Source: Deltaproteobacteria bacterium
GTDB taxonomy: Bacteria; Desulfobacterota; Desulfarculia; Adiutricales; Adiutricaceae
Length of the DNA: 5,296 nt
Direction of reading: 5' to 3'
Assembly: GCA_031279525.1 (NCBI GenBank)
Contig: JAITIH010000112.1
Span: forward strand, 1 to 5,296
Position numbers and translations under genes: made by a program. Positions 1 to 4,885 of the stretch are shown piece after piece. Under the pieces are notes generated by a model. That model saw only the letters and a list, made by a program, of their open reading frames with translations. It had not been told where the DNA came from and searched no databases. Each line of letters begins with the position of its first letter. The first letter of the stretch is position 1.

Positions 1-222
1 CTCAGAATAGTCTTCGCGATTCTGAGGAAGAAGGAGACGTACAAAGACTTCACCGTTAACTATGAAGAAGTCATGGTGAAACGGAATGCTCCCCACTGGA
101 TTAAGGCTTTACTAAAATACGATTTGATGCCATCCTGGCTTAAAGTCAGTAAAATAGAGCCAGAAGCTCCAAAAAAACGGGGTCGACCTAAAAAGGTTAG
201 TGAGAAGACACTAGCTGCCTAG
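1..222 (+). CDS. Transposase, C-terminal fragment (IS110-like)
   Basis: The frame is open from the first base of the window and ends at TAG (220-222), giving 73 visible residues. The 5' part lies outside the window, so this need not be a broken gene. The visible start, LRIVFAILRKKETYKDF, resembles the end of the C-terminal Transposase_20 domain of IS110-family DEDD transposases, where a helix leading to 'aLLkkgepY' is typical. The following NAPHWIKALLKY is also in keeping with this family. None of the catalytic DEDD or serine residues are in view. The tail carries KKRGRPKK (residues 58-65), an AT-hook-like motif with an RGRP core that may bind the minor groove of AT-rich DNA. The gene is clearly less GC-rich than the genes at 913-4285, which fits a mobile element. 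IS110 elements lack long terminal inverted repeats, so the element's end cannot be placed. The family call is moderate; another transposase family is possible. Confidence 0.55.
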   Translation, partial: LRIVFAILRKKETYKDFTVNYEEVMVKRNAPHWIKALLKYDLMPSWLKVSKIEPEAPKKRGRPKKVSEKTLAA

Positions 223-328
223 TAGTGTCTTAGTTGATATATATTGAGGCACATTATTATGTGCTTATGGTAGTATTATGTCTAAGTTTTATAAATTTTT
301 TTATTTTTGTAATGCTTAGTTTCACGGT
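223..328. other. AT-rich spacer after transposase, with small hairpin
   Basis: This is an AT-rich segment between the transposase stop codon and the GC-rich block that starts near 329. It holds a perfect 6-bp stem GCACAT/ATGTGC (249-254 and 259-264) with a TATT loop, extended by a wobble pair and an A-T pair to 247-266. A T-rich run follows at 285-308. This could be a weak transcription end for the transposase or a structured part of the element's end. The hairpin-to-T-run distance is too long for a standard intrinsic terminator, so neither role is established. Confidence 0.35.
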
Positions 329-382
329 AAAAGGGCCTTCGCGAGCCATCGGCCTTGGACCAAGCCCGATGGGGCCCCTTTT
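329..382. repeat. Long imperfect inverted repeat (hairpin/cruciform)
   Basis: The inner arms CCATCGGCCTTGG (346-358) and CCAAGCCCGATGG (360-372) are complementary at 12 of 13 positions around a single A. An outer pair, AAAAGGGCC (329-337) with GGCCCCTTTT (373-382), extends the stem with one bulged C and an 8-base one-sided internal loop (338-345). The right outer arm ends in TTTT, so a plus-strand transcript such as the transposase message would form a terminator-like hairpin here. On the minus strand it also ends in four T. It could therefore be a bidirectional terminator or a dispersed palindromic element. Confidence 0.5.
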
Positions 383-659
383 GGCCCCCGCCAAAAAAGG
401 CCTCGGGCCAGGGGCCTTTAAGGCGGGCCGTTCGCCCCTTCTCGACGCTTAGTCGAACGACTGGGGGATTATAGCAAATATCGTCAAACCCCATCGTTCC
501 TTTTCTGGCCGCGGCCGGGTAAGCGGCGACGGCTTTTGGCGGAGAAAAGACAAAAAAAGGGAAATGCCGCTTAAGGCCGCCGAAGGCGGGGCCGTCTAAA
601 ATCGAGACCCCTAAGCGAAAAGCTAGCGAGGCTCTAGCCAGAACTAACGGGAAAAAAAA
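383..659. other. GC-rich non-coding stretch with short hairpins and A-runs
   Basis: I see no credible gene here. Short reading frames cross it in several frames, but they look nothing like a protein and have no ribosome binding site. The sequence alternates GGCC/CCGCC-type words with runs of A (for example 393-398, 552-558 and 652-659). One clear small hairpin is CCGCC-GAA-GGCGG (577-589), flanked by GGCC on both sides. CTAG and TCGA words become frequent towards the right, where they lead into the tandem repeats. It may be degenerate mobile or repeat-derived DNA. Confidence 0.35.
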
Positions 660-762
660 CTTAGCCGAGGGCGAGCCTAGTCGAGGAAAAAGCCTAGTCG
701 AAGAAAAAGCCTAGTCGAGGAAAAAACCTAGTCGAGGAAAAAGCCTAATCGAGGAAAAAGCC
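660..762. repeat. 17-bp tandem repeat array
   Basis: Five consecutive units of exactly 17 bp start at 676, 693, 710, 727 and 744, with the consensus CCTAGTCGAGGAAAAAG. Unit 2 has one G-to-A change (GAAG), unit 3 ends in A instead of G, and unit 4 matches the consensus. Unit 5 reads CCTAATCG. A degenerate, one-base-shorter copy (CTTAGCCGAGGGCGAG, 660-675) precedes the array, and the first CC of another unit follows at 761-762. Each unit has a CTAG tetranucleotide and an A5 tract. Seventeen is not a multiple of three, so the array is not a coding repeat. There is no spacer diversity, so it is not a CRISPR. It could be a minisatellite, a protein-binding array or an iteron-like set. Confidence 0.9.
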
Positions 763-780
763 AGGGGCCGTTTAAATGAA

Positions 781-794
781 TTTGGCCGGCCAAA
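781..794. repeat. 14-bp perfect palindrome
   Basis: TTTGGCCGGCCAAA is its own reverse complement. It lies directly beside the terminator, sharing its A-run at 792-794, so on the minus strand it follows the U-tract. With no loop it is more likely a dimer-protein binding site or a by-product of local GGCC richness than a hairpin. Confidence 0.5.
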
Positions 795-819
795 AAAAAC
801 TGGGAACCCCTTCCCAGTT
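792..819 (-). terminator. Intrinsic terminator of the minus-strand operon
   Basis: The arms AACTGGGAA (798-806) and TTCCCAGTT (811-819) form a perfect 9-bp stem with a 4-base loop. On the minus strand the stem runs straight into eight T residues (the A-run 792-799 on the plus strand). This is a textbook Rho-independent terminator for transcription moving leftward. It lies about 95 bases past the stop codon of the 179-residue gene and closes the two-gene operon. Confidence 0.88.
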
Positions 820-912
820 CGCTCATCGCTTTATCCTATTTATAACTAGACATCTTGTTTAAATTAATATTCAAACTTATACAATATTAAAAAAAGATCC
901 ACTAAACCATAA
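820..912. other. AT-rich 3' untranslated segment of the operon
   Basis: This AT-rich stretch lies between the stop codon at 913-915 and the terminator, so it is probably the 3' untranslated region of the two-gene message. TTGTTT (855-860) and TATACA (878-883) could be read as a weak plus-strand promoter, but the matches are poor and expected by chance in such AT-rich DNA. No gene is visible. Confidence 0.35.
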
Positions 913-1452
913 TTATGGCGGATAAACCCCGGGGTAATAGGGGCCAGGATAGGGGTTGTCGCGACGGCCGCGGTAGGGCTCCCTTCTTTTGCGCCCTTTC
1001 GGGTTGGGAATCAAGGGAACCGGGCCGCCTTTGGGGCGACGCATGGCTAAGGTGGTTAGGTAACCGTCGCCGTAGTAAATTTTCCCGCGCCAGTTATTGT
1101 CCACCCCCACCGGCACGTTGACGATCCCATAATCGTGGACCTTCTGCCAGTAAATGGCCGCCTGCCGGATGGCCAGGTTAACCTCCCGGGTCAAGCCGCG
1201 GCCCATGACCGACCTATAGCCCAAGTGGATGGCCATGGCCGTGTCCTGATGAGTCAGGTGCAAGCGGAAAAGATCGTAGCCGGCGTTCCAGACGGTGGCG
1301 TAGGAGGGGTCACGGGCCAGGCGGGCCTCTATTTCCATGGCCACCTGTTGAGCCGTTAGCGGCCGACCGGAGGGATCCGGCTGGGCCAGGGCGGGAGCGC
1401 CCAGAAAAAGAAGGGCCAGAACGGCCCCGGCGGCGAGGGCTCGGAGTGGCAT
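913..1452 (-). CDS. Predicted secreted protein of unknown function (179 aa)
   Basis: The function is not recognised. Residues 1-23 form a classical Sec signal peptide: Arg4 in a short n-region, the hydrophobic core AAGAVLALLFLGA, and an ALA|Q cleavage site after Ala23. The protein should therefore be periplasmic or secreted. There is no lipobox and no cysteine. Residues 33-110 look mostly helical and are rich in aromatics and Ala (WNAGYDLFRLHLTH, LAIRQAAIYWQKV). A segment around DNNWRGKIYYGDGYLT (118-133) looks like beta structure. From about residue 139 the tail is basic and rich in Pro, Gly, Tyr and Arg, ending in PYYPGVYPP, and is probably disordered or surface-binding. The ATG shares one base with the stop of the preceding gene (TGATG). 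No strong Shine-Dalgarno sequence precedes it, so translation is likely coupled to that gene. The intrinsic terminator at 792-819 ends the unit. I am confident it is a real gene; any function would be invented. Confidence 0.85.
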   Translation of the reverse strand: MPLRALAAGAVLALLFLGAPALAQPDPSGRPLTAQQVAMEIEARLARDPSYATVWNAGYDLFRLHLTHQDTAMAIHLGYRSVMGRGLTREVNLAIRQAAIYWQKVHDYGIVNVPVGVDNNWRGKIYYGDGYLTTLAMRRPKGGPVPLIPNPKGRKRREPYRGRRDNPYPGPYYPGVYPP

Positions 1453-2642
1453 CAGACCGCTTTGCGAGGCACGGGAACCATGGGTTTGGCGGCCAGAACC
1501 CCGACTACGTTCCCTTGATCAAGGAGGTCGATGTCCAGGTCCTCTTCCTCGGACAGGGCCTCGGCCTGGCCCTCGACCTCAAAGAAGCTGTCCTCGGCGT
1601 CTTCCAGGTAGTTGACGATGACGGCGGTGGAGGAGTCCGAGGCCCGCGCAGGCCTGCCGGGCCTCGCCTCGGCGAAGCGGTCCACGTTCGGTTGGTCGAA
1701 ATTGGTGTCCTCAGGCTCCAGGGACAGCCCCGCCAAGTCGGGGTCCTCGGCCAGCGGCTCCCGCCGCTCGGAGCCTTCGGCCCGCTCGGTTAAGTCGATC
1801 GAGGCGGACTCGTCGGCCTCGTCCCAAGAATAATCGTCAGGCGTCGCGCCCAGGCCCTCGGCCCAGGCCTCGTCGGAGGGTTCTTCGGCCGCCACGGCCG
1901 AGGAAGCCGGCTCGTTACGGGGTTCGGGCAGGACTAGATAGGGCCCTAGGTTATTAGTGGCCGCTTTAGGGTCGTCTTGGGGAGGCGCGGGCTCGGGATC
2001 GGAGAGTTGGGCCAGGGAGTCTAAGACCTCCTGGGGCAGGGGCTTCCCGTCTTTGTCCCGGTAGACGGCGGGACTTTTCGGGGCAGGCTCGGCCAGCTCG
2101 TCGAGCGCCGCGGCGGACCCAGGCGCGGCTAGCCTTTCAGCCCTAAAGTCGGCCGGGGGCTCCAGCGACTCTTCGGCCGCGAAGGCGGCCGAGGACTCCA
2201 GCGACTCTTCGGCCGGGAAGTCGGCCGGGGGCTCCAGCGGCTCCTCGGCCGCGGAGTCGGCCGTGGCCTCCCTTAACCCCTCGGCCGCGAAGGCCTCGCC
2301 AACCTCGGTGGAGTTAGACAAGGCCTCCAAGGCTTGGTCGTCGATGGCCAGATCCCCCGCGTCCACGGCTAAGACCGAATCCGCCGGGGCCGGGCCAGAG
2401 GCGGGAGGGCCGTTAACCGGCCCCGCGCCAAAGGACGAGCCAGAGCCGCCGCCAGGCGGGGGCGGCCCAATCCGCACCTGGACGCGACGGCCGCGTGGGC
2501 TCACCGTCACCTCCAGGCAGTCGCCCTCGCTAGTGACGTTGACGTCCAAGCTGGCGTCCGGCGGGTAAACCTTAACGTAGACCACGCTGTCGGACGTGGG
2601 GGCGTTAACGCGTACCTGGGCGGGGGCGTCGCTGGAACTCAT
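1452..2642 (-). CDS. Acidic Ala/Glu/Pro-rich protein of unknown function (396 aa)
   Basis: The function is not recognised. There is no signal peptide and no transmembrane segment, so it is probably cytoplasmic. Residues 8-58 alternate hydrophobic and polar residues (VVYVKVYPP, SLDVNVTSEG, RRVQVRIG) and may fold as a small beta domain. A Pro/Gly linker follows (60-85). The rest is low-complexity and strongly acidic. By hand count the protein has 83 Asp/Glu and 25 Lys/Arg, a net charge near -58. Residues 132-167 are three tandem 12-residue repeats of the form AEESLEPPADF. The C-terminus has an acidic patch, LSEEEDLDIDLLDQG (363-377), then a short non-acidic tail, VVGVLAAKPMVPVPRKAV. There is one cysteine (Cys42). 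The ATG is preceded by GAGGAT at a 9-base spacing, and a TATAAT box lies about 70 bases upstream. It is the first gene of an operon with the secreted protein, with a one-base overlap. Strong codon periodicity over 1.2 kb supports a real gene. It could be a scaffold or adaptor, but that is speculation. Confidence 0.82.
   Translation of the reverse strand: MSSSDAPAQVRVNAPTSDSVVYVKVYPPDASLDVNVTSEGDCLEVTVSPRGRRVQVRIGPPPPGGGSGSSFGAGPVNGPPASGPAPADSVLAVDAGDLAIDDQALEALSNSTEVGEAFAAEGLREATADSAAEEPLEPPADFPAEESLESSAAFAAEESLEPPADFRAERLAAPGSAAALDELAEPAPKSPAVYRDKDGKPLPQEVLDSLAQLSDPEPAPPQDDPKAATNNLGPYLVLPEPRNEPASSAVAAEEPSDEAWAEGLGATPDDYSWDEADESASIDLTERAEGSERREPLAEDPDLAGLSLEPEDTNFDQPNVDRFAEARPGRPARASDSSTAVIVNYLEDAEDSFFEVEGQAEALSEEEDLDIDLLDQGNVVGVLAAKPMVPVPRKAV
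2142..2249 (-). repeat. Three 36-bp in-frame tandem repeats (12 aa each)
   Basis: Within the acidic gene, three consecutive 36-bp units encode AEEPLEPPADFP, AEESLESSAAFA and AEESLEPPADFR (residues 132-167). On the plus strand the 20-base core CTCCAGCGACTCTTCGGCCG starts at 2160 and 2196 without change, and at 2232 with two differences. The near-identity at DNA level points to recent duplication by slippage or recombination, so copy number may vary between strains. Confidence 0.88.
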
Positions 2643-2650
2643 GAAAAACC

Positions 2651-2656
2651 ATCCTC
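2651..2656 (-). promoter_or_regulatory. Ribosome binding site of the acidic-protein gene
   Basis: On the minus strand GAGGAT ends 8 bases before the ATG (9 if GAGGA is taken as the core). This is a reasonable Shine-Dalgarno sequence and supports the start at 2642. Confidence 0.7.
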
Positions 2657-2709
2657 AAGGTTAAGCCAATAAAAACCCGTCTGGCCTTGAACCAATCTTC
2701 TTATCGGCC

Positions 2710-2715
2710 ATTATA
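2710..2715 (-). promoter_or_regulatory. Candidate -10 box of the two-gene operon
   Basis: On the minus strand this reads TATAAT, an exact sigma-70 -10 consensus, within GGGTTTATAATGG. It would start transcription near 2703 and give a leader of about 60 bases before the acidic gene. No good -35 hexamer is seen 16-18 bases upstream (around 2733-2738); that zone falls inside an inverted repeat. An activator or a different start remains possible. Confidence 0.4.
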
Positions 2716-2725
2716 AACCCATTCT

Positions 2726-2781
2726 GAAAACGCCGTTTAGGAGCCAGGCGTAAGGCTAGCCCACATCTGGCGGCGCTTTTC
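2726..2781. repeat. Inverted repeat between pyk and the operon (possible pyk terminator or operator)
   Basis: GAAAACGCCG (2726-2735) and CGGCGCTTTTC (2771-2781) are complementary apart from one bulged base. The stem is continued inside by CCAG (2744-2747) with CTGG (2767-2770), and the loop holds the palindrome GGCTAGCC. On the minus strand the right-hand arm reads CGGCGTTTTC, so the structure could be a weak terminator for pyk about 70-120 bases past its stop codon. It also covers the expected -35 region of the downstream promoter, so a regulatory role is equally possible. Confidence 0.4.
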
Positions 2782-2848
2782 GGAATTCATTCCCAAAAAG
2801 CACAATATTTGGGGTCTTAAATTTATTTTGCGACGTTTCGAACGACCC

Positions 2849-4285
2849 TTAACAAACCTCGCCAATATCCAATAACTTAATCAAATTAGTCGTCCCGCTG
2901 ACCTGGAGCGGCAAGCCGCAGGTCAGAAAAACCACGTCGCCCTTTTTAGCCAGTCGGTTGCGGACCAAAAACTCGCTGGCCAGCTGCTCAAGCAACATTA
3001 TGGAGTCGCAGGCTGGGACCAACGCCGGGATGACCCCCCAAGATAAGGTCAGCTGGCGAAACGTCGTTTGGCTAGAAGTCATGCCGACCACCGGCACGGA
3101 CTGGCGGTAGTGGGAGACCAGACGGGCCGTGGAACCGCCCTGGGTGATGGCCACGATGGCCTTGGCCTTCTGGTCGCGGGCCAGGATGGACACGGCTTTG
3201 GTGATGCTGGAGCCCATCTTCTCCAGGTTGTGGTCGGGGCTGTCTTCCATGAAGCGGTCCGAGTCGATGTGGGGCTCGGCTTTGATGGCCACCCGATGGA
3301 GCATGTTGACCGACTCCACCGGGAACTGGCCGGCGGCCGTCTCGTCGGACAGCATGACCGCGTCGGTGCCGTCCAGGATGGCGTTGGCCACGTCGGTCAC
3401 CTCGGCCCTGGTCGGGCGCGGGCTAGTGACCATGCTGGCCAGCATCTGGGTGGCGGTGATGACGAGCTTGCCTCTTTGCCGGGCGGCCTCGATCAGCTGT
3501 TTCTGGATGAGGGGCACTTCCTCGATGGCCATTTCCACGCCTAGATCGCCGCGGGCCACCATAAGTCCGTCGGCCACGTCCAGGATGTTCTGGAGCCTTA
3601 AAAGGGCCTGGGGCTTTTCGATTTTGGCGATCAAAAGGGGCGGACTGGAGGAGCGGTTGATCATCTCCCGGATAGGCTTAAGATCGTCCTCGTGGCGGAC
3701 GAAGCTCATGGCCACGAAATCGACCCCGGCCTCCAAGCCACAGACCAGGTCGGCCTTGTCCTTGTCGGTGAAGGCCCTAATCTGGAGGTTGGACTCCGGC
3801 ATGTTGACGCCTTTGTGGGCGCTGATGGCCCCGCCGGTGAGAACCTCGGCCACCAAGGCGTCCTCGGTTTTCTCTAGGATCTTCAGCTCCAGCCGGCCGT
3901 CGGCCAAAAGGATCCGGCTGCCCGTGGCCACGTCGTCCAAAAGGTAATCGTAATTGACGGTCAAAGCGTCCGGCGGCGAGTCGCCCGAGCCCTGGATCAG
4001 CTTAATGGTCTGGCCGTTTTCCAGGCGCCTTTCCGAAATGGCCCCTAAGCGGATCTTCGGCCCGCTTAAGTCTTGGAGAATGCCCACTTCTCGGCCGCGG
4101 GCCTTGGCCAGTTTCCTTATCGTGAGGATGTTGGCCTTGTGGGAAGCGTGGTCGCCGTGGGAAAAATTAAGCCTGGCCACGTCTAAACCCGCCGCGATCA
4201 TTTCCTCCAAAATCTCCGGGCTGTTGGACGCCGGGCCAATGGTGGCCACGATTTTGGTTTTGCGCAGAATGGCCTCATCGGGCAT
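2849..4285 (-). CDS. pyk: Pyruvate kinase
   Basis: This cytoplasmic enzyme transfers phosphate from phosphoenolpyruvate to ADP, making pyruvate and ATP in the last step of glycolysis. It is usually a homotetramer. The 478 residues match the usual bacterial length of about 470-480, and every hallmark is present in order. These include KTKIVATIGPAS (9-20), ARLNFSHG (37-44, substrate-binding Arg38), LQDLSGPKIRLG (70-81), a B domain around 85-165 ending in HKGVNMPE, and DFVAMSFVRH (189-198). The active site IAKIEKPQA has catalytic Lys221 and metal ligand Glu223. ARGDLGVE carries metal ligand Asp247, and TATQML (277-282) precedes the conserved SPRPTRAEVTDVANAILDGT. The C-terminal domain (about 355-478) keeps an effector-phosphate loop, ITQGGSTA. 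There is no extra PEP-utiliser domain. Lys77 with Leu73 and Leu80 is the pattern of potassium-independent pyruvate kinases. GGAGGT lies 6 bases before the ATG. It is probably a separate transcription unit from the operon downstream. Confidence 0.98.
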   Translation of the reverse strand: MPDEAILRKTKIVATIGPASNSPEILEEMIAAGLDVARLNFSHGDHASHKANILTIRKLAKARGREVGILQDLSGPKIRLGAISERRLENGQTIKLIQGSGDSPPDALTVNYDYLLDDVATGSRILLADGRLELKILEKTEDALVAEVLTGGAISAHKGVNMPESNLQIRAFTDKDKADLVCGLEAGVDFVAMSFVRHEDDLKPIREMINRSSSPPLLIAKIEKPQALLRLQNILDVADGLMVARGDLGVEMAIEEVPLIQKQLIEAARQRGKLVITATQMLASMVTSPRPTRAEVTDVANAILDGTDAVMLSDETAAGQFPVESVNMLHRVAIKAEPHIDSDRFMEDSPDHNLEKMGSSITKAVSILARDQKAKAIVAITQGGSTARLVSHYRQSVPVVGMTSSQTTFRQLTLSWGVIPALVPACDSIMLLEQLASEFLVRNRLAKKGDVVFLTCGLPLQVSGTTNLIKLLDIGEVC

Positions 4286-4291
4286 AAAAAT

Positions 4292-4297
4292 ACCTCC
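4292..4297 (-). promoter_or_regulatory. Strong ribosome binding site of pyk
   Basis: On the minus strand GGAGGT is followed by six A/T bases and then ATG. It is a near-perfect anti-16S match at good spacing and fixes the start codon at 4285. Confidence 0.9.
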
Positions 4298-4327
4298 GTA
4301 AAGCTTTCTAACTATTATTATTAAGTT

Positions 4328-4342
4328 GCCCGAAAAACGGGC
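4328..4342. repeat. Short perfect hairpin in the pyk leader
   Basis: GCCCG-AAAAA-CGGGC is a perfect 5-bp stem with a 5-base loop, about 43 bases upstream of the pyk start codon. On the minus strand it is followed by AACTTAATAATAATAG, not a U-tract, so it is not a standard terminator. It could stabilise or regulate the pyk leader if transcription starts upstream. Confidence 0.5.
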
Positions 4343-4377
4343 GCTGGTCGCTTTAAGGACAAATTAAAGACAGGGTT

Positions 4378-4442
4378 CCGGCCGAAAAAGCGCCAGGGGA
4401 GGCGCCCAGCCGCCAAAAAAGAATTGGCTCGCTAGCGGCCGG
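4378..4442. repeat. Nested GC-rich inverted repeat upstream of pyk
   Basis: The outer arms CCGGCCG (4378-4384) and CGGCCGG (4436-4442) are perfectly complementary. Nested inside is GCGCC (4390-4394) with GGCGC (4401-4405) and a 6-base loop. The rest of the interior carries A-runs. If pyk is transcribed from further upstream, this would fold in the 5' leader of its message. No match to a known riboswitch was recognised. Confidence 0.45.
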
Positions 4443-4467
4443 CTGAAGGACAAAAGAAAGACGGAAG

Positions 4468-4517
4468 GCCTCGTTAAAGGTACAGCATTTCAAATAAAGA
4501 AGTCAATTTAACGAGGC
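4468..4517 (-). promoter_or_regulatory. 11-bp perfect inverted repeat around a candidate pyk promoter
   Basis: GCCTCGTTAAA (4468-4478) and TTTAACGAGGC (4507-4517) are exact reverse complements separated by 28 bases. On the minus strand the spacer begins with TTGACT (4506-4501, five of six bases of the -35 consensus). After 18 bases comes TACCTT (4482-4477, a poor -10 match), which overlaps the inner edge of the second arm. The arms would suit a dimeric regulator or a hairpin. Transcription would start near 4470 and give a leader of about 185 bases before pyk. The repeat is certain; the promoter role is weakly supported. Confidence 0.4.
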
Positions 4518-4761
4518 GTCCAGGCGTCCGGCCAATGGCGTTTATTCGATGGTCTCGCAAAAAAACCTTGTTTTCGGGAATCGTTGGAAAAATCCTATAA
4601 TAATTTCAAGAGGTTATTTTTCTGGTTTTCATTTTCCGGACTTCTTGCGAAGCCATCTTATTTAACAAAGCGGACCTATCGACGATAACTAGTTAGATCA
4701 TATTTTGCGAGAATTTTACCGTTATTTTAGAGGTCAAGCCGGCTCTGACGGGTCTTGGGGT
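4518..4761. other. Gene-free spacer, nothing clear
   Basis: No reading frame of protein-like character, RNA gene or strong repeat is visible here. GC content falls to the right. AT-rich patches at 4590-4625 and 4660-4735 could hold promoter elements, but no hexamer pair stands out. Confidence 0.3.
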
Positions 4762-4830
4762 CAAAAAGGCCCGGGCGGTTTCGCCGAGGCGGAAAAACGA
4801 ACCCCGAAAGGCTCGCCGATGGCCTTTTTG
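4762..4830. repeat. GC-rich inverted repeat with A/T-run ends (bidirectional terminator-like)
   Basis: The outer arms CAAAAAGGCC (4762-4771) and GGCCTTTTTG (4821-4830) are perfectly complementary. A small internal hairpin GGCG-GTTT-CGCC lies at 4774-4785. Because the stem itself ends in T5 on either strand, it could end transcription in both directions, yet no gene lies close on either side. A further CCGAGGC (4784-4790) could pair with GCCTCGG (4847-4853) in an alternative fold. Confidence 0.5.
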
Positions 4831-4885
4831 GCTATAGGCGGGGAAAGCCTCGGCCAAAGCCTTTTAGCTTAGGCCAGGCTTAGGG

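Noticed and set aside
234..494. Small open frames on both strands across 234-494
   Set aside because: They cross an abrupt AT-rich to GC-rich boundary and the hairpin at 329-382, and look like accidental translation of structured non-coding DNA.
660..762. CRISPR array
   Set aside because: The units abut with no unique spacers, are only 17 bp long and have no cas gene nearby. This is a plain tandem repeat.
855..883. Plus-strand promoter TTGTTT/TATACA
   Set aside because: It has only three and four consensus matches, in AT-rich DNA where such pairs arise freely, and no gene follows on that strand.
915..1359. Plus-strand open frames opposite the secreted-protein gene
   Set aside because: They overlap a gene with a clear signal peptide and operon context, and their sequences look like antisense artefacts.
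1446..1793. Plus-strand open frames opposite the acidic gene (also 1612-1833 and 2263-2568)
   Set aside because: They are shadows of the strongly biased minus-strand frame. None has a convincing ribosome binding site.
3129..3947. Long plus-strand open frame of 272 codons opposite pyk
   Set aside because: It is antisense to a confidently identified gene. GC-rich codon bias leaves the opposite strand free of stops, and the product has no domain character.
4343..4460. tRNA or riboswitch in the pyk leader
   Set aside because: A GGGTTCC word and hairpins caught the eye, but no cloverleaf with a 7-bp acceptor and proper T-loop can be drawn, and no known riboswitch core was recognised.
4694..4703. 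TAGATCATAT as an inverted copy of ATATGATCTA near 5164-5173, possible element ends
   Set aside because: It is only ten bases in AT-rich DNA, with no transposase between the copies and no target duplication. Chance explains it.
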